In this document: piece by piece, positions 44,070-54,475 of the stretch
Layout: every line of letters begins with the position of its first letter
Position numbering within the stretch: the first letter of the stretch is position 1
Source: Arthrinium phaeospermum
Taxonomy: Eukaryota > Ascomycota > Sordariomycetes > Amphisphaeriales > Apiosporaceae
DNA: 64,000 bases
Direction of reading: 5' to 3'
Assembly (NCBI GenBank): GCA_006503535.1
Contig: QYRS01000006.1
Span: 3,410,001 to 3,474,000 of the forward strand
Made by a program: the position numbers and the translations under genes
Notes under the pieces: model-generated
What the model was told of the DNA's origin: nothing
Databases searched by the model: none
The model's input: only the letters and a program-made list of their open reading frames with translations

Positions 44070-44687
44070 GGGCGATTGCATGAGCTTCGAGGGTTGGAGG
44101 AGGAGGCCCTGTAAATAGGTACCCATGACGCACAAGCACGCTGGTGAGAGTCTTGTGGGTCGTTACTGTAGCAATTGAAGCAAGAATATACTATTGTCTG
44201 TGTTATGTTCGTGTCTAAAGCTGACTCAATGATGCCTCATGATTAGGATATAGAAATCAGCAACAGGTGGAACTTTCGAGGCCATCTACTGATTGCTTCA
44301 AGGCAGGAACCTGATCTGATTATTATACCGTGTCCACGACGTACGAGACGGGGAACAGTCATTCTGACTGCTACTATTCATCAGCTGGACAGGTGAGAGA
44401 GCATAACCCAAATGCCAGATCCATAGGGTTTGAATGGAAGATAACGAAGGTAGGACTTCGGCTTCTTTGTGTTGGCAAACAATGCCCTTGTCTAGATTCA
44501 GCCACAGTACCTTTGTAAGGTGAAACAACTTGACTGAACTGTGAAAGAACACTGTAATGCAGGGGCTGTTCCTAAACTACTTAATATATAAATCACTCCT
44601 CTTTCCACTGCCGAGACGTTAAAGTGGAGTCATGAATCCAGCGAATCCCATCGCGATTCTCCATCTTGCAGTTCGGAAAGCAGCAGA
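44070..44687. promoter_or_regulatory. Promoter region of the fourth array gene
   Basis: No gene seen. A TATA-like TTAATATATAAATC lies about 100 bp before the ATG at 44688 (near 44582). The 41083-type motif is not found here. Confidence 0.45.
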
Positions 44688-45797
44688 ATGGCCTCTAGCA
44701 ATCGACCAACCGGATCCCAACTAGTCGTCCCAGACGTCTTCGTGTACATCTGCGGACACACGGCCATTGGCGCCGAGCATGGCCTGCAACGCATCTACGG
44801 GAGCCTTCTAGACCACGGCCTCATCCCCCGCCCGGAGTCGGTGTGCGAACTGACACACCATTGCCCGAAGTGTCTGGATGATGCCTTCGACGAGGCACGG
44901 GGCCGAAGCCGGATGGGAATTTCCAAGCGAAAATGGGGCGACATGGTGCTGCACCCGCTCCAGAATCCCACCACGGACATCACGGTCTTCCGCATGTCGG
45001 CCATGGTCATGTTCCGCGACCTGTGGGAGCTCCTGAACACCAAGAGCCTGCGCCCTTTCTTCTTCAGCCGCGACGTCCTCACCCACGACATCTTCTTCGC
45101 GTTCCGCCACTGGTGCAAGACCATGGCGCTGCACGCTGGCCGCAAGAACGACCACGGCCGGACCTTCGAGCAGCTCGTCGCCGTCGTCGGCGAGCTGTTT
45201 GGGGGCTGGCCCGTGGCCCTCGACGTGCAAGATACCATGGACTTCTACCGGCTCCAGTCCCGCGAGGTGGACGAGATCCTGCCCAAAGACCGGGTCCAGC
45301 GCGACGGCGAGTTCCGCATCTGCTACCGGGGCTTCCAACAGATCGCCCTGGGCGTCTCCGCCGGCCCGTACCCCCTCGACCTCGCCAACGAGTTCCACGC
45401 CGTGCTCCGGTCCGCGAGCCGGTTCAGCGCGGAGCTCCTGGGCCCGCCGCAGCATCGGGACCTGCACCGGGACCTGTTTGCCGAGCGCGTCCGGAACCAC
45501 CCCACCGCCTACGGCCCCGAGGAGCAGGCCCGGCTGGAGAAGGTATTGTTGGAGCTCAACGACGCGGCTATGCTATTCAAAGTCCAGCTCTACGAGATGT
45601 TCAACTATACCGAGACGACTGGGTACATCCGGGACGAGGGAGAACTGCTTCGGATCATGGGGCTCGTGACGGAGCTGGAGGGGCGGTACGATTTCGTCCG
45701 TCCGCTTTGGGATGAGAAGCGGCGGCTCTGGCGCCTCTTTGTGGAGTTTGCCGAGCCTGATCGCGAGCTTTTCGCGCTGGCGAGTGTCTCGGACTAG
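44688..45797 (+). CDS. Unrecognised protein, CxH...CxxC family member 6
   Basis: A 369-aa single-exon protein. Signature: VFVYICGH then HHCPKCL, with IYGSLLDHGLIPRP between, the clearest match to member 1 (YICGH ... LYDALMHQGLVP) and so the bridge between the two loci. Shared blocks: VMFRDLWELL, FRHWCKTMALHAG, YPLDLANEFHAVL, SAELLGPPQHRDL and MLFKVQLYEMFNY. The last gene of the array; a convergent P450 follows. Function unknown. Confidence 0.8.
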   Translation: MASSNRPTGSQLVVPDVFVYICGHTAIGAEHGLQRIYGSLLDHGLIPRPESVCELTHHCPKCLDDAFDEARGRSRMGISKRKWGDMVLHPLQNPTTDITVFRMSAMVMFRDLWELLNTKSLRPFFFSRDVLTHDIFFAFRHWCKTMALHAGRKNDHGRTFEQLVAVVGELFGGWPVALDVQDTMDFYRLQSREVDEILPKDRVQRDGEFRICYRGFQQIALGVSAGPYPLDLANEFHAVLRSASRFSAELLGPPQHRDLHRDLFAERVRNHPTAYGPEEQARLEKVLLELNDAAMLFKVQLYEMFNYTETTGYIRDEGELLRIMGLVTELEGRYDFVRPLWDEKRRLWRLFVEFAEPDRELFALASVSD

Positions 45798-46122
45798 GCA
45801 GTAGATGTCGGTACTATGGACAGGTAGAAATTGAAATATTAAGTTGACTGAAATAGATGGGATTACAGTAAGTTCAAGCATATATCTAATCGTGAAGATG
45901 AACAATTTCTCTCAAGGATGGTAGAATATAAATTATTATTGCTACCAATCGTTTTTCTTTTCTTTTCTATTCTTTTTTTTCTTTCCGGTTTCTACTGAGC
46001 CTCCCTGGTAGAGACAAGAGACTCACAAGACGCATACTGCCTTTACCAAAGTTCATACACAAACTCAAATAGGAGGCATCATTGCTTCCATAATCAAAAG
46101 ACACCAGCTTCCCTGCTAAACC
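45798..46122. other. Convergent intergenic region
   Basis: Spacer between the array and the P450 3' end, with a pyrimidine-rich tract (CTTTTCTTTTC type, about 45952-45987). Nothing else seen. Confidence 0.35.
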
Positions 46123-47912
46123 CTACTGTCTCCGACGCAGCCGAATCTTCAGCGGCCCCTTCTCCCACCCGAGATACATGCGCTGCCGGCCATGCCAGTC
46201 CTCCTGCCCGGGCAGGAGCTCGTAGTCGAAGCGGTGGAGGAACCGGGCGATGATGAGCCGCATCTCGGCGTAGGCCAAGTTCCTGCCGATGCAGTCCCGG
46301 GCCCCGACGCTGAACGGCTTGAAGGCCTCCCGGTTGTCGCCGCGGAACCGCGCCTCGTACAGCGGGTGGGCGGGCGCGAGCCAGCGCTGCGGACGGAAGG
46401 CGTCGGGCTCGGTGAAGTACTGGGGGTTCCGGAACGTGGCCCACGGGTAGACTGAGATTCGGGTCTGCAGAATGTGCATGTAACGCAATTAGCGGATGGA
46501 CGTTTCATTTTAGCAAAAGAGACAAAGGGGAATGGTGCGGAGAAAGAAAAGGGGCTTGCTTGCCCCTTTGGGAATGTATCGACCCTGCACGAAATCCCCC
46601 GGCGAGGTCCGCGGCTGCAGCTCGGTGCTGGGCGGGTAGACGCGCAGGGCCTCGTTGATGCAGGCGCCCAGATACTCGAGCGCGGCGGTGGTGCGGAACG
46701 AGATGGCCGACTCGCCGTCGTCGTCGCGGGAAGGGAAGGCGGTGCGCACCTCGCGGGCCAGGGCCTCGTAGGCGGACGGGTTCCGCGCGAGGTAGAAGAA
46801 GAAGCCCGCCAGCCCCGTCCCCGTCGGCTCGCTCCCCGCCATGAGGAAGACGGAGATGGTCCCCAGGATCTCGGGCTTGGACATGCCCGGATCCCCCGTC
46901 CGCGTCGGGGCCATCATGTACGACACGAGGTCGCGCCGGCCGGGCGTGGTGGCATCAGAGGAGGACGGGGCAGACGCCGCCCCCTCCTCCACCTGGGCCA
47001 TCCGGGCCTTGGTCTTGGTCACGGCCGCCGTCGTGTGGTCCTCCTTGGCCTGGAGGAGGGAGCGGATGCGGACCGCCCGCCGCAGAAGCAGCCGGAGGGG
47101 CCCATAGCTCCCCAGAAACCGCGCCAGCTGGATCCCGCGGATGCCCGAGTAGAGCCGGCGGGCCCAGGGGTGGTAGGCGCTGTCCTCGAGGCAGCGGAAC
47201 GACTCGCCGAGCGCCAGGTCGCCCACGATGTCGAACACGACGAAGTGGAGCCACTCGGCAATGTCGACAGGACGGCCGGCGCCGCCGCCGTGCGCCTCCA
47301 TCTGGTCCAGGAACAGGCCGACGTACCGGGCGACGAGGGGCTCCTGCTCGGCCAGGGCGCCGTCGCTGAAGGCGGGGGCGAGCTGGCGGCGCATGCGGCG
47401 GTGGGCCTCGCGCGGGGCGGCGACGAGGGTCTTGTGGTCGCCGGGGAAGAGGAGGCCCGCGGTTCGGCCGAACTCGGGTCGGTGGTGGGGGCGGCGGGCG
47501 CAGACCTCGGGCCAGGCCACGGCGCCGTCCATGGCCAGGTGGTTGGGGGCGATGCGCACGATGGGGCCGTATCGCTGGTGGAGGGCGGGCACGCGCTGGA
47601 CCCACAGCCCCTGCACCAAGCTGCGGTAGAGGTGGGGGAAGTGGAAGGCGGAGAGGAGTCTAGGGCCGGGAAAGCGCGAGAGCGGGTGGAACCAGATCCG
47701 ATAGATGACCAAAGCCACCACGTATCCGAGGGACTATATTTGACATAAATTTCCTATAAGCGCGGCACTTTCGAGAAAGCAGCCCGAGCGACGCGAGGCT
47801 CCCCTACCGTTGTTAAGAATAGTCCCAAAAGGCGCACTGCCAATCTGTAGTCGCAGATGGATATTAGCATCTTTAGGTGTGCCACGGAACTGTCGGTAAT
47901 GAAGTGAGGCAT
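46123..47912 (-). CDS. Cytochrome P450 monooxygenase
   Basis: A 538-aa microsomal P450 from exons 47912-47808, 47733-46564 and 46464-46123. The N-terminus has a hydrophobic anchor (LAVRLLGLFLTT...YVVALVIYRIWFHPL) and the hinge FPGPRL. Key motifs: I-helix MAGSEPTGTG, ExxR EALR, the FRPQRW block, and heme loop FSVGARDCIGRNLA with Cys483 as thiolate ligand. The motifs resemble fungal CYP65/CYP58-type enzymes (isotrichodermin hydroxylase-like), but the substrate is unknown. Intron 2 has a GC donor (GGG|GCAAGC) and a TTCTGCAG acceptor, and phase is exact across YIPKG|TRISVYPW. No biosynthetic core gene is adjacent. Enzyme class certain; reaction not. Confidence 0.9.
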
Positions 47913-48765
47913 AGTCTGTGGAATGGTGTGGAGTTCTAAAGGGTATTGTTTGTAAAGTGTGTAGATTGCAGAGGAGGAATGCAACGATGAAGAAGGATTT
48001 GCTCTCTACGAATGTGGCAATCGCTATTTCTATATACTATTTCGAAAAGGGGGATCTGAGAATGACTGGCCATCTCACCCCGCACAATCGAATATGGGCC
48101 GCCGCAGTAGCACCACGGCCTGTTGGCTGCTATCAGATGCATGTTCCCGGCACTTTCTTGTTTTGCACCTTTCACTGCGTGTCAGAAACGCAGTGCAACA
48201 GCAGATCGACATGAGATCTTGTTCTACTCGGTGACCGACTCCCGCCCCATGATGTAGTATGGACACCAATCTGTGGTGTGGTTTCGCGTGCAGTGCTACT
48301 TTTCGTTAGCTTGCAGGAGGCGACGCCTGTGTGGGTAGTACAGCGCTAGATGGGGCCCATCTGGATGAGTTTCATGGGTTTCTATACGTCATCAATCGCC
48401 GAAATGGTTGCTCTTGCATGCTTTAGCCACCACCGGGCTCGGAAGCGCACCCGTGGCATCTTTGGCAGCCATCTCGCGTTCGACGGTGGCGGTATCTCCG
48501 AGGAGCTTGAGCTTACTCCAACCCGAGACACAAAGCCCTCGGCAAAGGCACAGCAAATCGTGAAAGTATGCTAAACATGGGCCTGCTGACGTCGACGGGG
48601 ATCCCGCCCGACCCGGAGACCGAGACCACCAAGTCAGGCCGCCGCTGGCGAAGTAACATCCGTCCCCGCCGGCCCTCCGCGTGGCTTATACGACACTTGC
48701 CGAGAGGGTAGTCGCGGCGGGCGAGCGGATCGACGCTTCAAGCCCGCTGCGGACCAGCCAGTCAA
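47913..48765. other. Intergenic region
   Basis: About 850 bp with the P450 promoter. No supported gene or repeat. Confidence 0.35.
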
Positions 48766-49860
48766 TCACTGGCCCCTATCCAACCACCGCGCCTCCCCGC
48801 ACCCATCCTGCACCCAGGTCCCCTGCCCGGGCCAAATGTTCGGGTAGGACCGGTACGTGTACCCGATCTCCCCCACCCCGCAAACGGGGTGGTAGCTCGC
48901 GTCGTGGTTGAAGTACAGCCTGCACAGGTTGCCGGTGGTGACCTCGACGGCCGAGCAGCCGTCGTTGTCGACGCAGGCCTGGCAGCACGCGGCGCCGTCG
49001 CCGTCGTCAGTTTCGTACAGGTGCGTGACCGCATACGTCGCGTTGCTGTCGACGCCGTTCCACAAGAGGCCCTGGCCGTCGTGGTCCTTGACGAGGTTCG
49101 TCGGGGCGCACTGGGCCGCGTATGTCTTGATCACCGTGGGCGCGCAGGACGTGCGCGCCGTCCTGGTCGTGGTGGCGGCCGCCAGGGTGGTCGAAATCTG
49201 CGTCACCGTCGTGCGCCAGGTGGTCTGCGTGGCCCACGTGGTGGTGCTGGTGACGGTGGCTGTGACCTGGGGCACCGTTACTACGGGGGGAAACACAGTG
49301 GTGGTGACGATGGCTCCGCTGAAGACGGTCTGGAACGAGATGGTGCGCACGTCCTGCGTGCTCTGGCACACCACCTGCGTCGGGTAGCTGACGGGCAAGG
49401 TGGTGGCCTGGCCGGGCGCCGGCGTGTAGACGCCGCTGTAGATGGTGACGGTGGTCTGGGGCGCGGCGACGCCGTTGGTGCACTCGGTGGTGGAGAAGGT
49501 GGCCGTGGCGAAAGTGGCGGTGGGGCCGTCGCGCTTGACGGTCTTGGTGTCGGCGGTGAAGGTGGCAACGTAGATGAACAGACTTGTCGACGTGCGCATG
49601 GTGGACGTGCTGGCGGGGCCCCTGACCGTGACGGTCGACGGCTTGGTCGTGGGGGGCTCCGTGGTGGTGGTGTGGAGGACCAGATCGGACGTCGTCACGG
49701 TCGGCAGCGGTCTGGGGGCTGTGCCGCCGCTGCCGAACTGGCTCTTGCACCCGGGGCTCCCGAGGGTGGTGGTTTTGACCCCGGAGTAGGTCGAGACGAC
49801 GGGGTTCTGGGCCGCGACGCCGGAGACGGCCAACGCAACGAGAAGAAGGGCACACATCAT
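48766..49860 (-). CDS. Secreted Thr-rich protein with PAN/Apple-like C-terminus
   Basis: A 364-aa protein from the ATG pair at 49860/49857. A signal peptide (MMCALLLVALAVSGVAA) is followed by a long Thr/Ser/Val-rich region (for example TTWATQTTWRTTVTQI) typical of O-mannosylated fungal wall proteins. The C-terminal 110 residues hold CAPT, ACCQACVDNDGCSAVEV, LCRLYFNH and HPVCG, the cysteine layout of PAN/Apple-like domains that bind proteins or sugars. No GPI signal is seen at the end. A KR at residue ~107 is a possible Kex2 site. Probably wall-associated or extracellular; partner unknown. Confidence 0.75.
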   Translation of the reverse strand: MMCALLLVALAVSGVAAQNPVVSTYSGVKTTTLGSPGCKSQFGSGGTAPRPLPTVTTSDLVLHTTTTEPPTTKPSTVTVRGPASTSTMRTSTSLFIYVATFTADTKTVKRDGPTATFATATFSTTECTNGVAAPQTTVTIYSGVYTPAPGQATTLPVSYPTQVVCQSTQDVRTISFQTVFSGAIVTTTVFPPVVTVPQVTATVTSTTTWATQTTWRTTVTQISTTLAAATTTRTARTSCAPTVIKTYAAQCAPTNLVKDHDGQGLLWNGVDSNATYAVTHLYETDDGDGAACCQACVDNDGCSAVEVTTGNLCRLYFNHDASYHPVCGVGEIGYTYRSYPNIWPGQGTWVQDGCGEARWLDRGQ

Positions 49861-50498
49861 GGTGGATTGATGTTGAGTGGTTGAGCTCAAGATTTTGGGA
49901 TGACTACACATCCAAAGGCCAATCTGTTCACGAGGAACTGTCGATGGTGGCCGTGGGAAGATTGCAACGGCCTCCAAGATGGCGGGCTGCCTTGACAGGA
50001 TACTTATACTATTTTACGATTCGGTGTTCCACCGTCTCTTGTACAGTAACTCAACCCCCCTCGACATCCCCTTGAGCAGCGGGCAGTAACGGGCAGTAAT
50101 TAGTAGTAGCTTTTCCTCGGCTGGGTGACTAAATACCCCTTGCATCGGGTGTGTTGCGATGCTGGCTATTTGTGACGCGAGGGATCAATAATGATCTTGG
50201 ATGGGTAATCACTAGCATGCATTTGACGCGAGGGATGGGAGATATGGCATTGGTAAGGACTTGTTAACCCCATTTCCAGGTCCAGGAACGCGGGAAATTT
50301 TTCACCCTTCGTCGTGATATGGTAATATGTTTATTTTAGCCAAAACGACTTGGAAAGGCATTCGCATATAGAAAGAGGTTTATCAATGTTACCAACGTTG
50401 GCAGACGGAATTGTGTAATATCATGAGTATGAAGACATGCCAATTTAGATTTATAGCCGTTGTTATGCTGCCACCCATAAAATAAGAACAGCTCTCGT
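49861..50498. other. Intergenic region
   Basis: Promoter side of the Thr-rich protein. A short direct repeat GACGCGAGGGAT occurs at about 50172 and 50224. No gene supported. Confidence 0.35.
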
Positions 50499-51179
50499 TT
50501 ACATCATCGACAAGAGACTATTGCGTGCGGCGACTTGAATGCCCGGCCAGTCGGTCGTCCATCCGAGCCTCGCCATTTCCTGTCGTATGTGTTCAGTGGG
50601 GTCATAGCGGTCGTGCGGCACGACCACGATTTGCCGAAGTGCCGGCACATTTCCTCTGATCTGGTCATCGACCCACGTCAGGGCGTCCGTGACGGCGCGG
50701 CGATACGGGTCGGGGGGCAGCCAGTCTATTACCCTTAACCCGGACGTGTACCATCCGCGGACCGAGACGGTGTGGACGTGGGGACAGCGGCATCGAGTGA
50801 CCGAAAGGACGTCGGCGAGACGATGGTGCAGACGAAGACCCGAGAGAAGAAATATCCAGCCGTCGGGGCCACCGTACATCTTGGTGAACTTGACCATGAT
50901 GTGCCGTATCTGGTCCGCGTTGGTGGGGCCGATGCGGTCGAGAAAACGGACAACCCCGACCGAGGGGCGCACCTTGAAGTCGAAGATGTTTTGGGAATAG
51001 AGCACCGCACTGGCCTCACGGTGGACGGCCTTACTGACGTATAGAATGTTGGTCGCCAGTCCGTAGCTGGAGGTGCTAAGGTACAGGTATCTCCAAGGGT
51101 CGACAGGTTTCTTGTTAATCAGACAAAATTGGTATATCAGGTCGCGAAGCTCGCGGGGTAGATCCGGGAAGTTGGGCAT
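50499..51179 (-). CDS. F-box-like hypothetical protein, pair copy 1
   Basis: A 226-aa protein beginning MPNFPDLPRELRDLIYQFCL, the opening of the fungal F-box-like/DUF7730-type group, then ILYVSKAVHREASAVLYSQN. It pairs with the gene at 51946-52665, which shares the start, the REASxVLYS block and the length. The ATG at 51179 matches that copy's start. No other domain, signal peptide or membrane segment. Function unknown. Confidence 0.7.
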   Translation of the reverse strand: MPNFPDLPRELRDLIYQFCLINKKPVDPWRYLYLSTSSYGLATNILYVSKAVHREASAVLYSQNIFDFKVRPSVGVVRFLDRIGPTNADQIRHIMVKFTKMYGGPDGWIFLLSGLRLHHRLADVLSVTRCRCPHVHTVSVRGWYTSGLRVIDWLPPDPYRRAVTDALTWVDDQIRGNVPALRQIVVVPHDRYDPTEHIRQEMARLGWTTDWPGIQVAARNSLLSMM

Positions 51180-51945
51180 ATTGGTGGCTTGTTGTTTTGG
51201 ATGTGTCTGGTGGTGGAGTGTTGGCAACGTCTTCAACAACGTTAGAGGAGGACCATCTGGGATTTATTCACTCGCGTAGGGCGTGCATTGTGGGCTGACT
51301 TTGCGTCAATAGGCCATACAGTGTAATGCATCCTTGGTTGTCCTAGCGTCGGGCAAATCTAGCTTCCCGCTTACCTTGGTCCGATGCCATGCCACCCAGG
51401 CCAACCTAATGGAAGTCGAAGGATGACTGCTGGTGCGGAATCTAGGATTGCGATCTGGTTAAGCTTCCCCGGATCAGATTACGCCTTGTTCATACTCTAT
51501 TTCAGGCGTTGGCACATTCGCTGCGGACCCCCATGACAATGGCCGTAACAGATTAACAGTCCTGGCTCGGAGCGTTCGCAATGCGGTGCAGCTGGCTAAA
51601 TATACAAACCGTATCGGAGAGTGGGGCTACCACCTCGTGACGATAGTTGAAAAGAATTAGGCCATTCGTTCCAATGGGAAATGAACTTGAAATTTCTTGC
51701 TTTCGTGACGTTAATACGGTCTTGGATGGTATCCATGGTTTATATCTTGGTATATTAGACTAAGCTCATTAGATGCATTGCTTTGTTTGGTATGCGTCTC
51801 GCTTACGACGGGCGAATGAGTATCGACAATACCACCACACCAATCATTGGCGTGTTGGTATAGGCCTCATAACATATGAACCTCCCACCGTGCACCTCCA
51901 AACAACGCCACCAAAATTGAAGTGGCTGCATGAGACAATAGGCAT
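51180..51945. other. Spacer between paralogues
   Basis: Holds the promoter of copy 1. No other feature seen. Confidence 0.35.
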
Positions 51946-52665
51946 CTACCACTGAATTTCTTGGTCAACGTCATGAGCTGGGCCGTCCGACCTACTGTCA
52001 TGATACCACAAGTCATTGTCAAGCGCAGTGGCTTCGGGCGCCCAAAGCGGTGGCGTGTCCATAAGCCAAGCATAGTCGTTTGACTCGATAATGGCCCACC
52101 CGTGGCTGGCAAATCCTCTTTTTGCGCAGTCATGAAGGTCGTTTACACTTGCCTTGATCATAATGCTTTGCAGGGACGGAATCGTTCTAATCTGCGAGTC
52201 GACCAGGCTCAGAGCCTCAGTAACGACCTCTGGATCTATTGGATCGTATATATCCAGGTGTAAGGGAAGAGAGTCCAGATCGCGTATTGTGACCGTGTGC
52301 AGGTGAGTGCAGTAGCGCCGGATACTCGCGAGGTCGTCGGCGAACTCGTTTCCAAGGGCAACATGCCCAGGCTCCAGTGAGGAAAAGCCCGGGAAGCCGA
52401 TCCGGACATGTCGTATGTACCCAGCATTAAGGCTGCCGATCTTTTTGAGGAAATGGACGACACTTTCGCTCGGGCCCAAGGCGAAGGTATTCTCGGAATA
52501 CAAAACACGGCTTGCCTCATGGTGGATCCTCTTGCTTACGCGAAGAAGCCCCGTAGTCATCTCGAAGTGGAGCCATGATGGATAAATCAATTCTTCGTCG
52601 CCGGCCAAACAATGGCCGTAAACCTGGTCGCGAAGCTCACGGGGGAGATCGAGGAAGTTGGGCAT
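51946..52665 (-). CDS. F-box-like hypothetical protein, pair copy 2
   Basis: A 239-aa protein beginning MPNFLDLPRELRDQVYGHCL, then LRVSKRIHHEASRVLYSENT, VVHFLKKIGSLNAGYIRHV, all aligned with copy 1 (RFLDRIGPTNADQIRHI). The rest is more diverged. Same strand and single exon as copy 1, so a tandem duplication. Role unknown; F-box-like proteins often select targets for ubiquitin ligases, but a functional F-box is not proven here. Confidence 0.7.
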   Translation of the reverse strand: MPNFLDLPRELRDQVYGHCLAGDEELIYPSWLHFEMTTGLLRVSKRIHHEASRVLYSENTFALGPSESVVHFLKKIGSLNAGYIRHVRIGFPGFSSLEPGHVALGNEFADDLASIRRYCTHLHTVTIRDLDSLPLHLDIYDPIDPEVVTEALSLVDSQIRTIPSLQSIMIKASVNDLHDCAKRGFASHGWAIIESNDYAWLMDTPPLWAPEATALDNDLWYHDSRSDGPAHDVDQEIQW

Positions 52666-53788
52666 ATTGCTGGCAGCAAAGGTGGGTTGGTGGGTGAGGG
52701 TTTGTGTGTGGGGGTTGGAGAGTGTTGTGTATTTTTGAAGTCCGGTTGGAGCACTAGAAGGGGGTTTTAAGCACTCAGCTACAGCCTACGTTGCGTTGCT
52801 CAGTCACCGAGTCTTGTTGCAAGCCCTAGGCATCCCAGCATCAGGCAAGTAACTGAGCAACGATCGTAAGGGGAAACGCGTTTACATGCCTCAGCTGTGG
52901 ATGCCTAGGAAAAAGGCTCGACCTTTGTTAGGGTTTCAGATGATTCTTATCCAACCAACAATGCATCCAAGCCCTCCTCAGGAACCATACATCACCATAC
53001 ATCACCATACATCACCATACATCACCATACATCACCATACATCACCATACATCACCATACATCACCATACATCACCATACATAGTTGTGACTAGGTCTAC
53101 GAGGCAGCGATGTGAGATGGACAGTTGGGTTGCTGGGCTCTTCTGAGTTCCTTAGTATCTGATCAGACCTATGATGAATCCCTTTATGATAGCTTTGGTC
53201 TGCCTTCAAAGCCAAGACTGAGGCAGCTTGTGGCATCTTGGCTGACCAACTATTTCAACAATGTGGGCAGCCGCCGGAGCAAGGCCCGCTGGCCCGCTTC
53301 TGGCGATCGTCAGATTCCGATCCAGGCCGTTGTAGATCCTCCCGGAGATAAATGTGGATTCGACAGCAAATCTCCGCCTGGCTCTCTCAAAGTCTAGGCC
53401 CACCCTTACAGTGAGGGGGCTTACAAAACTTATCTCGCAGCGTCAGCAAAACAGGCAGCAGGCATCAATCATCCTTTCCTTGCGGGGTAGTGGTCCTCGA
53501 TGCCGATTGACTCATACAGGAAACCTATGTGAAGTTATGCTGTAGCCATTCGTGACCCTTCTTTCGGTCCATCATCGCAACGCATTTTGGCAGCGGCGCT
53601 ATAGTGGATACTTGCTCGCTCGCGGTGAGAGGGTTCAGTTCTTTTCTGGGGAAAAGCCAATTAGTTTCCACCAGTCCGGCATTCCGCTGGATACACATTT
53701 AATCGACTTTCTTCCATTGGCCCCGACTCGCTCTCCTTGGCATCCAACCACAGCCAAGTTTGGCCGGTCGATTATAAACAAAATCAAA
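52666..53788. other. Intergenic region with minisatellite
   Basis: Contains the 10-bp tandem repeat listed separately. No start codon or family supports the open frame that continues upstream of the methyltransferase ATG at 53789, so it is treated as leader sequence. Confidence 0.4.
52986..53082. repeat. 10-bp minisatellite (ATCACCATAC)9
   Basis: Nine perfect head-to-tail copies of ATCACCATAC at 52991-53080, preceded by a partial CATAC. Perfect copies imply recent expansion by slippage. One frame reads a YITIHHHTSP repeat, but there is no supported gene around it. Confidence 0.95.
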
Positions 53789-54475
53789 ATGCACGACACC
53801 CCTCAACAGACAGTCGAGCAAGCCTACGACAGCATCGCCGACTGGTACCTAGCCTGGGTCGACGGCCAGCGCTCGCCCCGCGAGAGCTACACCGACAAAG
53901 TCCTGCAGAACGCCGCCGCGAACGCATCGACATCGACCGCGACCGCGACCACGCCAAAGCCGCCGCCGCGCATCCTGGAGCTCGGCGCCGGGGCCGGCGT
54001 CCCCATCACGCGGATGCTGCTGGACCGGGGCGCCGAGGTCGTCGCCAACGACATCTCGACGGCCCAGCTGAAGCTGGCGGCCGCGCGGTGCCCTGAAGCG
54101 ACCCTGGTCCCGGGCGACATGCTGGCGCTCGAGTTCGAGCCCGCCAGCTTCGACGGGGCGGTCGGGTTCTACAGCGTCTTCCACCTGCCGCGGGCGCAGC
54201 AGCGGACCATGCTGGCCCAGATTTACTCTTGGTTGAAGCCGGGGGCCATGCTCGCCTTCAACCTCGCGACCATGGACGAGGAGGAGATCCACGGCGAGTT
54301 CATGGGCCATGGCATGTTCTGGAGCAGCTACGCCGTCGCCGACAGCGTGCAGATGGTCAGGGACGCCGGGTTCGCGTCCGTCGAGGCGGAGGAGCTGGAG
54401 GCGGGCGACGGGAAGCTCGAGGAGAGTGACCCGGATTTCGGGGTCAAGTTCCTGTGGATCACGGCGCGGAAATAA
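53789..54475 (+). CDS. Class I SAM-dependent methyltransferase
   Basis: A 228-aa soluble enzyme of the UbiE/methyltransferase-11 type. SAM motif I is ILELGAGAGVPITRML, followed by motif II EVVANDIS, motif post-I VPGDMLALEFEPASFDGAVGFYSVFHL and WLKPGAMLAFNLATMDEEE. The start at 53789 (MHDTPQQTVEQAYDSIADWY) gives the usual length. A low-complexity Ala/Thr stretch (residues 45-57) precedes motif I. The methyl acceptor is unknown. Neighbouring genes give no pathway. Enzyme fold is sure; substrate is not. Confidence 0.9.
   Translation: MHDTPQQTVEQAYDSIADWYLAWVDGQRSPRESYTDKVLQNAAANASTSTATATTPKPPPRILELGAGAGVPITRMLLDRGAEVVANDISTAQLKLAAARCPEATLVPGDMLALEFEPASFDGAVGFYSVFHLPRAQQRTMLAQIYSWLKPGAMLAFNLATMDEEEIHGEFMGHGMFWSSYAVADSVQMVRDAGFASVEAEELEAGDGKLEESDPDFGVKFLWITARK

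Noticed and set aside
46474..47748. 424-codon plus-strand open frame
   Set aside because: Antisense of the P450 exon, which has clear heme and I-helix motifs on the other strand.
48889..49884. 331-codon Gly/Arg-rich plus-strand frame
   Set aside because: Antisense of the secreted Thr-rich protein; composition is an artefact of GC-rich codons.
52986..53082. CRISPR-like array
   Set aside because: Units are contiguous with no spacers, and the genome is fungal; it is a minisatellite.
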